Assembly: GCA_002381645.1 (NCBI GenBank)
Contig: DFXE01000007.1
Coordinates: forward strand, 245,201-309,200
Length of the DNA stretch: 64,000 nt
Direction of reading: 5' to 3'
Origin: Bacteroidales bacterium UBA4116
Lineage (GTDB): Bacteria > Bacteroidota > Bacteroidia > Bacteroidales > Tannerellaceae
Part shown: one piece after another, positions 1-9,160 of the stretch
Layout: every line of letters starts with the position of its first letter
How positions within the stretch are numbered: position 1 is the stretch's first letter
The notes under the pieces: generated by a model
Told to the model about the DNA's origin: nothing
Seen by the model: only the letters and a program-made list of their open reading frames with translations
The model's database searches: none
Program-made: the position numbers and the translations under genes

Positions 1-32
1 TGATGAATTAATGCGTTATATCTTTACAGCTA

Positions 33-124
33 ATCGGCTCACCATGGTGGGGCGATCGTTCCACCCAGGTGATTCGATCGACCCACCTGGGTGAAACGAC
101 CGGATCACCCGGGTGAGCCGATCA
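33..124. repeat. 92-bp palindromic element made of four short palindromes
   Basis: Four variants of the palindrome CACC-NN-GGTG lie in a row (near 40-49, 62-71, 83-92 and 106-115), separated by CGATCG-like spacers. The ends match as an 11-bp inverted repeat (ATCGGCTCACC and GGTGAGCCGAT), and the two halves of the whole element are near reverse complements. It sits beyond the 3' end of the minus-strand AsmA-like gene. It could be a REP/MITE-type element, a terminator-like structure or a clustered protein-binding site. No coding potential is evident. Bases 125-275 show nothing else I can name. Confidence 0.7.
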
Positions 125-275
125 AATGCAAACAGGATTAACATTAAAAGCTCAGGAACTGAGGACTACTTGTTCAATAGTCTTGTATCAGTTATACGTT
201 TACCTGAAAAGTATGAATGGTACAGGCAAAGGCAATACATTTCCACTCTTCACGCAACAGGTTCATCCGAAATTA

Positions 276-3200
276 TTATTCGACAACGATAACCGGCAGA
301 TCGGATTCTTTCTGCAGTTCTTCAATCTTTTCTTCTTCGCTTTTACCGAAACCGAAAAAGTTTTTTATTTTACTGAAAACATTCATTACCCCGGCCGCAA
401 ATTTCTGCATTCCATGAGATATGCCGACCGATTCGGCCACTGCCGGCCGTAAGTTTTGCCATAAATAATTAAAGGTCGAATGATACGGATTACGTACGAT
501 ATCGATATCCACTACTTTGGGATCCTGTTTAGCCCATCGCGGATTATTTTCCCTGACTACCAGATTGACCAGAAACGTCAGGAATTTATTTTTCACCATT
601 TCACCGTCTTTTTCTTTCAGTAAATCAGCTTTCAGTTTATCGTATAAGAACCGCATCTGTATGTTGGCTCCAAGACTTGACGCATCGATATGGAATGTCA
701 AATCGCTTACCGAACCGTTAACCACCCGGGCCGGGGCTAACGGGGTAATAATCTGATTCAATGTAGTGAGGTCGTAGGAAGGAAGATGAGCCTGCAGGTA
801 AAAACGGTCGTTCAGGGTATCCACAGGCAGCATCCATACGGCAGTGAAATACCCGTCGTCCATCAGTTTTCCGTTCGCATCGAGCCGGATAAACTGCCCG
901 GGAAAAGAGGCCACATTGGTAAAGCCATGAAATACTCCGTTCATGTCGGTAAAGAATATCTTTCCGGCAGTCGATCCCCCGCGGGCAAGTTCCTTATAAA
1001 CAACTTCGAGGTTATTGACGGCCACCTCGTTTATATCTATTTTCAAAGGCGCTTTCTGAAGACCTTCATATATCATCGGGACAATGGTGCGGGGAAGAAT
1101 GATCTTCTGATTTTTAAAATTCTCCAATACCGCATCCGTAATTTCGGCTTTCTCAATTCTCAGTATTTGATCTGCATAATAAGAAGGCAGGTCAATACCC
1201 TGAAGCGATACAAAATCCGCGCGTATATCGAACCAATCGGAATGTTTAGGGTGATTATACGAAAAGTCGATCATCGAATAGGGCGATTCCAGCCGTAACC
1301 CCCTCAGTTGGAGATTACCCTTATTCAGGTCGACGTCTTCGATCGTCAGGATATAAAATCCATTATCCACAGGAAGACTGATGCCGTTTGTTTTTAACGC
1401 GACATCTTCTAATCCAAATGTTTGTTTTTGGTTATCTATTTTTAACCCTTCTAACGTAAAATCGACTGCATTGTATTTCGGCAACGGTTGTCTGGTATAT
1501 TGCTGTAAAAATACCGGATCACTATAACCGTTGATCAGGTTAAAACGGCCGACATTTATTTCAGCCGCAATTTGTCCCAGTTGATCATATATGCTTTTCC
1601 CACCGGATGACGTCGAATCCTTTTTTGTTTCACCTGCCTTTTCCGCAGGTTTTATGGCAATTACAGGATCAAGTATATCTGCTGATTCGAGGTGTAAACG
1701 GGTACTGTCTTTTGCCAGTACCCAGTCGAGGCCACTGAATGTAAATAACTTAAATCCAAAGTCGGCTTTAGAAGAGTCAGCGCTGCCTGAAGAATAATAC
1801 ATGTCGGAAATATGAAATTTTCCAATATGTATTCTCTCCACAAGAGGATTTAATTCTTCCGCTATTGTTTTCGTCTTTCCCTCCGGCGTATCCTTTTCAA
1901 AGGTCTTTTTATTTGAGGCAGCAAGCTGCGGACCATAGATACCCACCTCGTTTATACTGAACATTTTGTCATCGTCCTTATTCCAAGAGATGCTCTTGAG
2001 GGCTAAATAGTCATTGGACAAATGGATATCCGTACCGGATTTCCCGTCGGCATAGTGAAGTTTTGAATCGGTAACCGATATTCCGTTTATAACTAATTTA
2101 TTGAAAAAAGGCATGGGAGCCTCTTGTGTTTCCTTTTCCTTATTTTTCTTCTTACTCTTTTGCGGATTATTTGTTTTGACCACTTTTATATCCGGCGACT
2201 TCAGAAAGAATGAATCAATGGTAAGGTCATTCCATAGATCGTTAAGCGGGTTTTTGATGCCGTTGGCAAAGATCAGCGGGGTTTCCATGCGAATGGAAGT
2301 ATCCGGTATTTTCAACTGTTGCTGTGGGAGCAGCTTTACATCTTCTAACCGCAAAACGCCTTCAACCGTCGAAAAAAAAGCGTCTTTAATCTGTAAACGG
2401 TATTGATTATCCATTAAATAATTATCAAAGTCGGAAAAATGAAAACCAACATCATCACAAGTGAAAAATAAACCTTTTCCCTCATTGGTTCTCCGGTTGA
2501 CAAGAAAATTAGTTGCAAAAAAGTCGAAGTCGCTGATCCTGTAAATCGTCGTATCGGTATATGCTTTATCATTCCATGTAAAAGATGCCTTATTGATACC
2601 GATTGTACCGATAGAAAGGTATTCGAGAAAAGGGTTTAATATGGCGTCGACATCCACCCGGCTGTCCGTTTTTTCACCGGATGCACCCGGGTGGGTATAA
2701 GGTGTACTGAAATAGGTTACCCGGGGTGACTCGATCTGAAAATTTTCCGCTCTTATTCCGTTAGCATAGACCAAACCGTCTATCACGATCGAATCGATAT
2801 TTCCGGAGAGATAGTCATTCCTTGTATTCGTTGAAATAGGATCAAGACGGACATCTTCAATACTAAAATGCTCAGCTTCCGTATCAAGGGATACCCGCCC
2901 CACCTGAAGTTTATGATTGCGTGCCGTCATTAATCCTTCGATACGGTTGGCCTCCAACACAAAGTTTCTCGAATACCAAAGGCCCCGCCTTTGTTCCGAC
3001 GTGGAGTCGACCAGAAAATCATAGGCATGGAAATCAAGGTTTTCCAGTTTATAGGTCTCAACCGAATCTTTAACGTTTAACAAAAAATCAACTGCCATCT
3101 GCCCGATATTGATCTCTTCTATCGCCACACTGCTTAAAACAGGTGATATCAGATCATAAACGGATAGTGATTGCACAACGGTATCCCTGTCCTGCGCCGG

Positions 3201-4199
3201 TTTGTCTTCTTCCCGTGATTCACCGCCGGGATTCTTATCTGCTATATCATATATCTTTATATCAGACGACTGTATATCGAACGACCGGGCATTCAAGAAG
3301 TTACGTGAATTATCCCGTTTAAAGGCAATCCCGTTTACCTCTACCTTTCCGATCTCTCCGTCAATATAGTTACGGGGCCGCTGTTGAATATTTTCCCATA
3401 CCTCCTGTTGCGGTTTGAGTTGCACATTTCCTATATGTATAACCGAATCGTTGGTGTTTAACCGTATACTATCGGTTAAAAGGTAAAAATCGTTATTCGT
3501 GAGTAATACCTGCGGCCGGTTTGTGGTAAAATCGAAATTATCGGAATATAATAATTTACCGCTTTTGGAAGAAAGCGAATCCAACCAGAATCCGTAGGCG
3601 TGGAAATTGACGTCCTGCAGGCTATACGTAATAGGCGTAAAAGGATTTTCGACCAGAAAAGAGACACCCGCATGTTCCAGGTTGAGGGTACGGACACTAA
3701 GGACGTCGATATAAGGTTCGATCAGTTCATATAATGTTTTGGAAGCGGTGTCCCGTGATTGTTTTTCAGACCTGCCGGAATAATAAGCATCGAATATCTC
3801 CACCTCCGGCCGTTGTATTTCAAACGTTTGGAAATGCAGCTGGCGGTAATTCAATCGCCATATCAGGTTTATTCCGGTAAACTCGATACTGCCGACGTCG
3901 GCTTTAAAATAGGTCGCGGGTAAACTATCCCGGGCAGACCAGGCATCAAAAACCGCCGAATCGGGCCGGAGCCTGATTCCTTCAATTTTCAGCTCTCCAT
4001 TCAGCAGATCGATCGACAGGTCATCATAGGAAAGTATATAAAAACCATCCGTTGCATCAGATAAACGATAGGCTAACTCGCCTTTCAGATATCTTTCCAG
4101 CCGGTTTGCCAGGAAAATATTAAGGAAGGAAACGATAATGCCGATAGAAAACAGTATTAGAAATAAATTCCGTATCTTTTTTTTCCTTCCGGATACCAT
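276..4199 (-). CDS. Large AsmA-like envelope protein with internal repeats
   Basis: A 1307-residue protein with one N-terminal membrane helix (about residues 9-33) after a basic start (GRKKKIR); the rest is predicted periplasmic. The body contains at least three tandem copies of a 170-190 residue unit starting near residues 158, 349 and 519. Each copy has an L-x-PxL/I opening, a DFHAY/FFATNF-like segment, a G-K-LLYS/GLWYS/GLFFT segment and a closing LKPQ/RLDP/LLPQ strand; weaker copies follow. This layout resembles the AsmA/TamB-like family, which is thought to bridge inner and outer membranes in lipid or protein transport. The family assignment is by general resemblance, not by a hard motif. 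The C-terminus has a charged tail (GKSEEEKIEELQKESD). It may be co-transcribed with the genes upstream on the same strand. Confidence 0.75.
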   Translation of the reverse strand: MVSGRKKKIRNLFLILFSIGIIVSFLNIFLANRLERYLKGELAYRLSDATDGFYILSYDDLSIDLLNGELKIEGIRLRPDSAVFDAWSARDSLPATYFKADVGSIEFTGINLIWRLNYRQLHFQTFEIQRPEVEIFDAYYSGRSEKQSRDTASKTLYELIEPYIDVLSVRTLNLEHAGVSFLVENPFTPITYSLQDVNFHAYGFWLDSLSSKSGKLLYSDNFDFTTNRPQVLLTNNDFYLLTDSIRLNTNDSVIHIGNVQLKPQQEVWENIQQRPRNYIDGEIGKVEVNGIAFKRDNSRNFLNARSFDIQSSDIKIYDIADKNPGGESREEDKPAQDRDTVVQSLSVYDLISPVLSSVAIEEINIGQMAVDFLLNVKDSVETYKLENLDFHAYDFLVDSTSEQRRGLWYSRNFVLEANRIEGLMTARNHKLQVGRVSLDTEAEHFSIEDVRLDPISTNTRNDYLSGNIDSIVIDGLVYANGIRAENFQIESPRVTYFSTPYTHPGASGEKTDSRVDVDAILNPFLEYLSIGTIGINKASFTWNDKAYTDTTIYRISDFDFFATNFLVNRRTNEGKGLFFTCDDVGFHFSDFDNYLMDNQYRLQIKDAFFSTVEGVLRLEDVKLLPQQQLKIPDTSIRMETPLIFANGIKNPLNDLWNDLTIDSFFLKSPDIKVVKTNNPQKSKKKNKEKETQEAPMPFFNKLVINGISVTDSKLHYADGKSGTDIHLSNDYLALKSISWNKDDDKMFSINEVGIYGPQLAASNKKTFEKDTPEGKTKTIAEELNPLVERIHIGKFHISDMYYSSGSADSSKADFGFKLFTFSGLDWVLAKDSTRLHLESADILDPVIAIKPAEKAGETKKDSTSSGGKSIYDQLGQIAAEINVGRFNLINGYSDPVFLQQYTRQPLPKYNAVDFTLEGLKIDNQKQTFGLEDVALKTNGISLPVDNGFYILTIEDVDLNKGNLQLRGLRLESPYSMIDFSYNHPKHSDWFDIRADFVSLQGIDLPSYYADQILRIEKAEITDAVLENFKNQKIILPRTIVPMIYEGLQKAPLKIDINEVAVNNLEVVYKELARGGSTAGKIFFTDMNGVFHGFTNVASFPGQFIRLDANGKLMDDGYFTAVWMLPVDTLNDRFYLQAHLPSYDLTTLNQIITPLAPARVVNGSVSDLTFHIDASSLGANIQMRFLYDKLKADLLKEKDGEMVKNKFLTFLVNLVVRENNPRWAKQDPKVVDIDIVRNPYHSTFNYLWQNLRPAVAESVGISHGMQKFAAGVMNVFSKIKNFFGFGKSEEEKIEELQKESDLPVIVVE

Positions 4200-4230
4200 C
4201 GGGGTTGAAATAATAAGTTATTTCCGCTCG

Positions 4231-4500
4231 TTAGCGTGAAAATTCAAATGAATCGTTTACAACTTTTGCCCCCGTTACCGTTACTTTTTTGTCTTTGAAT
4301 TCCCCTTCCGGAGAGAAACAGATTTCATAACGGATACTTATCGGGTTGCTACACCTGAGACAATTGTATTCCAATTCCCAAACAGACCATTTATCTTCGC
4401 CTTCTCTTTCTTCAGGCGTGAATTTAACGTCTTCTTTTAAAAAATCATAGGATTTTCCGCATCTTTCACAGTCGATAGTAAACTTACCTGTTATTTCCAT
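4231..4500 (-). CDS. Small zinc-ribbon-like hypothetical protein
   Basis: An 89-residue soluble protein with two CxxC knuckles, C11-x2-C14 and C47-x2-C50, the usual spacing of a structural zinc ribbon. No signal peptide or membrane helix is visible. It lies 31 bp upstream of the start of the AsmA-like gene on the same strand. I do not recognise a named family; a small metal-binding adaptor is possible but is inference. The regular ORF and neat spacing make it likely to be real. Confidence 0.65.
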   Translation of the reverse strand: MEITGKFTIDCERCGKSYDFLKEDVKFTPEEREGEDKWSVWELEYNCLRCSNPISIRYEICFSPEGEFKDKKVTVTGAKVVNDSFEFSR

Positions 4501-4604
4501 AATTTCATTTTTTGATTTCCATTTGATAACTGTTTCTAAAACAATTGTATCAACAAATAGTTTAACAGGAACGGTTCCTATCAGACGTCCGCACTTCCGG
4601 TATT

Positions 4605-5450
4605 TTATGAACGCTGCTTTTTCTTTTTCCTAAAGTGTTTCAATGCCATCACTAAGGCTACAATTATGATCCAGAAAGGCCAGATATTGATAAGCATCAA
4701 AAAGAAATCCACGAAAGCGTACCATCCGCCGGATACAGCTTCTTTCAGTCGTTCCATAAAATGCTCGCGCCTTCCGGGTGTATATTTATAATCGTTTTCT
4801 TTCGAGATGGTCAGGTCGAGCGTACTGAATGTGACCTGACTATTCAGGTACCGGAGTTTTCCTTCCGCACTTTCTATTTCTTCTTCCAGTTTTCTGACCT
4901 GCTCTTCTATTTCAAGTATTTCTTTTATGGTCTTTGCCTGTTTAACCAGCTCCTGATACCGGCTTAAATACGCCCTCTTATTCGCCAGCCGCGTTTCAAT
5001 ATCCAGAAATTGCTCGGTTACATCCCGCGCGTCTATTTCTTTATACAGCAAATTACCTTTCCCCGACTCGATATCGGCAATAAACCATTCATAATTGTTT
5101 CCAGGAACACGTATCCGGAGGTTAAAAGCCGATTCATAGCTGGAATTATGGAACGACTCTTTCGCATAATATCCTTTGTACTTTATCAAAAGAGAATCAA
5201 TGCGGCGTTTGGTGCCTTCCAGGTCGTCCACACGGATACCCATCCGTCCGTCCTTAATGATTTTCTTCTGTTCGGGATAGTTGGTATTCGACGGATCGGT
5301 GTCGTGCCCGTTATATTCCGCCTCTATGGATGATTCTTCCGGCGCCATGCTGTATTGGGCGTTTGTCGGCATATCGGCCTTTTCCATAGGGTTGCCGCCG
5401 CATGAAAAAAGAAAAAGGCATAGAATAAGCAGTGTGTTGATCCGGTTCAT
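4605..5450 (-). CDS. DUF4349-type lipoprotein
   Basis: A 281-residue lipoprotein precursor: short hydrophobic N-terminus with lipobox LFSC (lipidated Cys17), then a Ser/Asn-rich linker. The central domain (about 70-235) begins KKIIKDGRMGIRVDD, as in DUF4349 proteins, and contains a strongly charged coiled coil (about residues 155-205, KTIKEILEIEEQVRKLEEEI). A C-terminal membrane helix (about 245-270) is followed by a basic tail. Function is unknown; members are thought to act in the cell envelope. The next gene on the strand (SufE) starts upstream and ends 11 bp before this one begins. Confidence 0.8.
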   Translation of the reverse strand: MNRINTLLILCLFLFSCGGNPMEKADMPTNAQYSMAPEESSIEAEYNGHDTDPSNTNYPEQKKIIKDGRMGIRVDDLEGTKRRIDSLLIKYKGYYAKESFHNSSYESAFNLRIRVPGNNYEWFIADIESGKGNLLYKEIDARDVTEQFLDIETRLANKRAYLSRYQELVKQAKTIKEILEIEEQVRKLEEEIESAEGKLRYLNSQVTFSTLDLTISKENDYKYTPGRREHFMERLKEAVSGGWYAFVDFFLMLINIWPFWIIIVALVMALKHFRKKKKQRS

Positions 5451-5461
5451 CTTCCGTTACT

Positions 5462-5890
5462 TTATTTATCCATTGTACTGAACGCGAGGGCATACATACG
5501 CATTTGCTTGACCATAGATACAAGCCCGTTCGACCGCGTAGGGGAAAGATGCTCTTTCAGGCCGATCTTATCGATAAAATAAAGGTCGGCATCCAGTATT
5601 TCCTGCGGGGTATGTCCCGAAAGGATGCTGATCAAAAGGGAGGCAATTCCCTTTACTATTACCGCATCGCTCTCTCCCTGAAAATAAACTTTTCCTTCGC
5701 GGTATTCCGCATGAAGCCACACCCGGCTCTGGCAGCCTTCGATAAGGTTGTTTTCATTTTTATATTTTTCATCCAACGGGGGAAGCGCATTTCCGATGTC
5801 GATCAGTAACGCATATTTATCCATCCAGTCGTCGAAGGTTGAAAATTCTTCTATTATATTATCCTGCAATTCATTTATCGTCTGTTCCAT
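5462..5890 (-). CDS. sufE: SufE-family Fe-S cluster sulfur-acceptor protein
   Basis: A 142-residue protein with the SufE signature NLIEGCQSRVW; Cys53 is the expected sulfur-accepting residue that takes persulfide from the cysteine desulfurase SufS and passes it to the SufBCD scaffold. Length matches stand-alone SufE. It sits 3 bp after the glutaminyl-cyclase-like gene and 11 bp before the DUF4349 gene on the same strand, so it is likely in one transcript with them. The other suf genes are not in the window. Confidence 0.9.
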   Translation of the reverse strand: MEQTINELQDNIIEEFSTFDDWMDKYALLIDIGNALPPLDEKYKNENNLIEGCQSRVWLHAEYREGKVYFQGESDAVIVKGIASLLISILSGHTPQEILDADLYFIDKIGLKEHLSPTRSNGLVSMVKQMRMYALAFSTMDK

Positions 5891-5893
5891 ATA

Positions 5894-6898
5894 TCAATTT
5901 TTATAAATAACTTCTAAAACGGTTTGCCCTACTGCTTTCAATGTTTCCCGGTCGATATTCTCCATCGAATCGTTATGGGTATGCCAATGCATTCCGAATC
6001 CGTTGGGGTTTTCCGGAACAAGATTGATAATATCGACGGAGGGTATACCTCTTCCGGATATTACATACTGATGATCGTCCGTAATGGTTCCGCCGTTCGC
6101 ATTAATAAAAAACCTGCCGTATCCGATATCGCGGGCGGTACTCCATATCTTTTCCACGATCTGCTGTGCATAACGCATCGATATTCCTTCTTTAAAAAAA
6201 GTAGCGTTCTTACTGCCTACCATGTCCAGCAGTATTCCATAATCAGCTTTATAGTTGGGTTTATGGGGATTTTTCGACCAGAATTGCGAACCAAGCGCCC
6301 ACCAGTCTCCCGGATAATAGGTATTGTCAAACGCGGGCGGCCCGTAATCTTCTGCATCGAAGAAAATAATATCTATACCGGCGGAAGGACTTTTCTGATT
6401 GATCTGCCTTGCTATTTCCAGTAAAACGCCTACACCGCTCGCACCGTCGTCGGCACCGTCGATAGGCATACGTCTTTTTTCCAGATCGGGGTCATGGTCT
6501 GCGTACGGGCGGGTATCCCAATGTGCAAAAAGCAGAATACGTTTAGGGTTATCCAGGTTGTACGAACCGATAATGTTACGCGCCTGTAACCGTTCGCCGT
6601 TATAGGCCCTGAGTGTCATTTCCTGCACATACGTTTCGGCCCCGAAACTTTTCAACTGGGAGATAAGATAATCCCCACACGCGACATGTTCTTTGGTATT
6701 CGGTACGCGCGGTCCGAAAGCAACCTGCGTATCTACATATTTGTATGCGCTGTCGGCATTGAATTCGGGAGTGTTACTTACGGTATTGGTAACCGCATTT
6801 CCTGTATCCGGAGAGGCCACGTTCCTGTCTGTGCCTTTACTACCACAGGAAAGAAAAGCGCAGGTTAGCATAACCGGAACAATTTTTATTGTTTTCAT
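5894..6898 (-). CDS. M28-fold glutaminyl-peptide cyclotransferase-like lipoprotein
   Basis: A 334-residue lipoprotein precursor (lipobox FLSC, Cys18). The M28-type metallohydrolase core shows HWDTR (His126, Asp128), DGADDGASG (about 147-155), FFDAED (about 179-184) and a C-terminal DDH followed by WHTHNDSMENID. The TDDHQYVISGRGIP stretch resembles the DDHxPF-RRGVP segment of type II glutaminyl cyclases, so N-terminal pyroglutamate formation on exported proteins is the best call; an M28 aminopeptidase is the alternative. Pyroglutamate is common at exported-protein N-termini in Bacteroidetes. It is the first gene of the minus-strand run and is divergent from the ilv operon. Confidence 0.78.
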   Translation of the reverse strand: MKTIKIVPVMLTCAFLSCGSKGTDRNVASPDTGNAVTNTVSNTPEFNADSAYKYVDTQVAFGPRVPNTKEHVACGDYLISQLKSFGAETYVQEMTLRAYNGERLQARNIIGSYNLDNPKRILLFAHWDTRPYADHDPDLEKRRMPIDGADDGASGVGVLLEIARQINQKSPSAGIDIIFFDAEDYGPPAFDNTYYPGDWWALGSQFWSKNPHKPNYKADYGILLDMVGSKNATFFKEGISMRYAQQIVEKIWSTARDIGYGRFFINANGGTITDDHQYVISGRGIPSVDIINLVPENPNGFGMHWHTHNDSMENIDRETLKAVGQTVLEVIYKN

Positions 6899-7093
6899 AC
6901 ATTAGGGATATGTTTAACGTATACAAAGATACTTTTAATCACAAATTACACAAACATATTACTTATTTCTATTTATCCGTCCGGAACCATACAGGAAGGT
7001 TATGAGGATACGGATAGAAACTAACAAAGTATTGATAAAGACGAATCATATATGGATAATCGAAAGTAAACCCACTAAAAAACTTTCAAATTC

Positions 7094-7125
7094 TTTTGAG
7101 TGTATCATTTATTATTATACATTTG
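7094..7125 (+). promoter_or_regulatory. Promoter of the ilv operon
   Basis: A Bacteroidetes-type promoter: TTTTG at 7094-7098 (-33 element) and TACATTTG at 7118-7125 (-7 element, consensus TAnnTTTG), with 19 bp between. Transcription would start near 7131-7135, about 25 bp before the ilv leader peptide start codon. The rest of the 6899-7158 gap shows no other clear element. Confidence 0.65.
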
Positions 7126-7158
7126 CACCGTCTATAAAAACAATGAAGACAACAACAA

Positions 7159-7218
7159 ATGATAAACAACATTTTACATAGCATTATTCTCGTGGTCCTT
7201 CTAGTCATTAGCAGGTAA
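7159..7218 (+). CDS. ilv operon leader peptide (19 residues)
   Basis: The short ORF reads MINNILHSIILVVLLVISR and stops with TAA. Twelve of 19 residues are Ile, Leu or Val, including an unbroken run of nine (residues 9-17, bases 7183-7209). It lies between the promoter and an intrinsic terminator directly ahead of ilvD. That is the arrangement of ribosome-mediated attenuation, in which low charged tRNA-Ile, tRNA-Leu or tRNA-Val stalls the ribosome. The composition and position are seen; the regulatory role is inferred from known leader peptides. Confidence 0.85.
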   Translation: MINNILHSIILVVLLVISR

Positions 7219-7296
7219 GGGGAAAGGTGTGTAAGAAGTTGTAAAATCAGAAAAGATAATTCTTAAGCCCTTTCTCCGGAGAGAAGGGGCTTTTTT
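7219..7296 (+). promoter_or_regulatory. Transcription attenuator of the ilv operon
   Basis: Two mutually exclusive pairings are visible. The antiterminator pairs GGGGAAAGG (7219-7227, starting right after the leader stop codon) with CCTTTCTCC (7269-7277): 9 bp with one G-U. The terminator pairs 7265-7276 with 7281-7292 and uses the same CCTTTCTC bases. A ribosome at the leader stop would cover 7219-7227 and let the terminator form. A ribosome stalled in the Ile/Leu/Val codons would leave 7219-7227 free to form the antiterminator. Confidence 0.75.
7265..7296 (+). terminator. Intrinsic terminator of the ilv attenuator
   Basis: A 12-bp stem (AAGCCCTTTCTC with GAGAAGGGGCTT, one G-U pair), CGGA loop and a following T6 run, 14 bp before the ilvD start codon. 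Confidence 0.85.
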
Positions 7297-7310
7297 ATTG
7301 ATAAAAATAT

Positions 7311-9146
7311 ATGAAAAATCAATTGAGAAGCTCAAGCAGCACACAGGGAAGACGAATGGCAGGTGCGCGCGCCTTATGGCGGGCAAACGGCATGACGGAG
7401 GATCAAATGGGAAAACCTATTATTGCCATTGTCAACTCATTTACCCAGTTTGTACCCGGACACGTCCATCTGCATGATATAGGGCAACAGGTAAAAGCGG
7501 AGATTGAAAAGCTGGGTTGCTTTGCCGCCGAATTCAACACCATCGCGATTGACGACGGTATTGCCATGGGGCACGACGGTATGCTTTATTCCCTACCTTC
7601 GAGAGACCTTATTGCCGACAGCGTAGAATATATGGTGAACGCCCATAAAGCGGATGCCATGATATGCATCAGCAATTGCGATAAAATAACCCCCGGAATG
7701 CTTATGGCGGCTATGCGGTTGAATATACCTGCTGTCTTTGTTTCGGGTGGCCCGATGGAAGCGGGAAAACTGGACAACCGGCATCTTGACCTGATCGATG
7801 CAATGATTGAATCGGCAGACGATTCCATCAGTGACGAGCAAATAGGCAGGGTGGAACGTTCGGCTTGTCCTACCTGCGGGAGTTGCTCGGGTATGTTTAC
7901 GGCCAATTCCATGAATTGCCTGAATGAAGCGATCGGACTTGCCCTGCCAGGCAACGGAACGATCGTTGCCACACATGCCAACCGGAAAAGACTTTTTCAA
8001 AAGGCTGCCCAATTAATTGTTGATAATGCTTATAAATATTACCGGGACGGCGACGATTCGGTTCTTCCCCGCAGCATTGCGACACGTCAGGCTTTCCTGA
8101 ACGCTATGTCGCTGGATATTGCCATGGGAGGTTCAACCAATACCGTACTTCACCTTTTGGCCGTTGCGCATGAAGCGGAAGTCGATTTCACCATGAAAGA
8201 CATCGATATGCTTTCCAGGAAAACGCCGGTCCTTTGCAAAGTGGCTCCCAATACGCCCGTTTATCATATCCAGGACGTTAACCGCGCCGGAGGTATCCTT
8301 GCGATCATGGACGAGCTGAATAAAGCAGGTTTGATTGACGACTCCGTAAGAAGGGCAGACGGTTTGACTCTCGCCGAAGCCATCGAACAATACAGTATTA
8401 CATCACCCAACGTTTTGGACGAAGCGGTACGGATATACAAGAGCGCTCCGGCTAACCGCTTTAATCTGGTATTGGGTTCGCAGGAAAGTAATTATGACGA
8501 ATTGGACAATGACCGCACAACCGGTTGCATCCGCGACTATGAACACGCATATGTAAAAGACGGCGGATTGGCTGTATTATATGGTAATATTGCTGAAAAG
8601 GGTTGTGTGGTAAAAACGGCCGGTGTAGACGAAAGTATTTTCCGTTTCTCAGGGCCTGCCAAAGTATTCGACTCACAAGATGCGGCCTGTGAGGCCATCC
8701 TCGGCGATGAAATCGTAGCCGGTGATGTGGTCGTTATAACCTATGAAGGCCCGAAAGGCGGACCGGGTATGCAGGAAATGTTATACCCGACATCTTATAT
8801 TAAAAGTAAACATCTCGGAAAAGAATGCGCCCTTATCACCGACGGGCGTTTCAGCGGGGGGACATCGGGACTTTCTATTGGCCATATTTCTCCCGAAGCC
8901 GCTGCCGGAGGCGCAATCGGGCTGATCAAAAACGGGGATATCATAGAAATAGATATACCGGCCCGTTCGATCAATGTAAAATTGTCCGGTGAGGAATTGC
9001 AGGAAAGGCGTAAGGAGGAAGAAGGGCGTGGCAAATATGCGTTTACCCCGCCGAAGCGTCAGCGCACTATTTCCAAAGCATTGCAGGCATATGCAAAAAT
9101 GGCGGCTTCCGCAGATAAAGGAGCAGTTAGGATTGTTGAAAACTGA
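7311..9146 (+). CDS. ilvD: Dihydroxy-acid dehydratase
   Basis: IlvD (611 residues) dehydrates dihydroxy-isovalerate and dihydroxy-methylvalerate to the 2-keto acids that precede valine, leucine and isoleucine. The sequence follows the E. coli enzyme closely over its full length: MAGARALWRA near the start, SNCDKITPGM (Fe-S ligand region, Cys123), CPTCGSCSGMFTANSMN (from Cys186), GGSTNTVLHLLA, and the C-terminal GRFSGGTSGLSIGH. It starts 14 bp after the attenuator terminator and is the first structural gene of the operon. The ilvB gene follows after 14 bp. Confidence 0.97.
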   Translation: MKNQLRSSSSTQGRRMAGARALWRANGMTEDQMGKPIIAIVNSFTQFVPGHVHLHDIGQQVKAEIEKLGCFAAEFNTIAIDDGIAMGHDGMLYSLPSRDLIADSVEYMVNAHKADAMICISNCDKITPGMLMAAMRLNIPAVFVSGGPMEAGKLDNRHLDLIDAMIESADDSISDEQIGRVERSACPTCGSCSGMFTANSMNCLNEAIGLALPGNGTIVATHANRKRLFQKAAQLIVDNAYKYYRDGDDSVLPRSIATRQAFLNAMSLDIAMGGSTNTVLHLLAVAHEAEVDFTMKDIDMLSRKTPVLCKVAPNTPVYHIQDVNRAGGILAIMDELNKAGLIDDSVRRADGLTLAEAIEQYSITSPNVLDEAVRIYKSAPANRFNLVLGSQESNYDELDNDRTTGCIRDYEHAYVKDGGLAVLYGNIAEKGCVVKTAGVDESIFRFSGPAKVFDSQDAACEAILGDEIVAGDVVVITYEGPKGGPGMQEMLYPTSYIKSKHLGKECALITDGRFSGGTSGLSIGHISPEAAAGGAIGLIKNGDIIEIDIPARSINVKLSGEELQERRKEEEGRGKYAFTPPKRQRTISKALQAYAKMAASADKGAVRIVEN

Positions 9147-9160
9147 AATTATATATAACA

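Noticed and set aside
33..124. Possible CRISPR array
   Set aside because: The repeats are 10-12 bp palindromes with similar spacers; CRISPR needs 23-47 bp repeats with unique spacers, and no cas gene is present.
126..452. Plus-strand ORF at the window start
   Set aside because: It overlaps the 3' end of the AsmA-like gene on the other strand, with no family features; it is a shadow.
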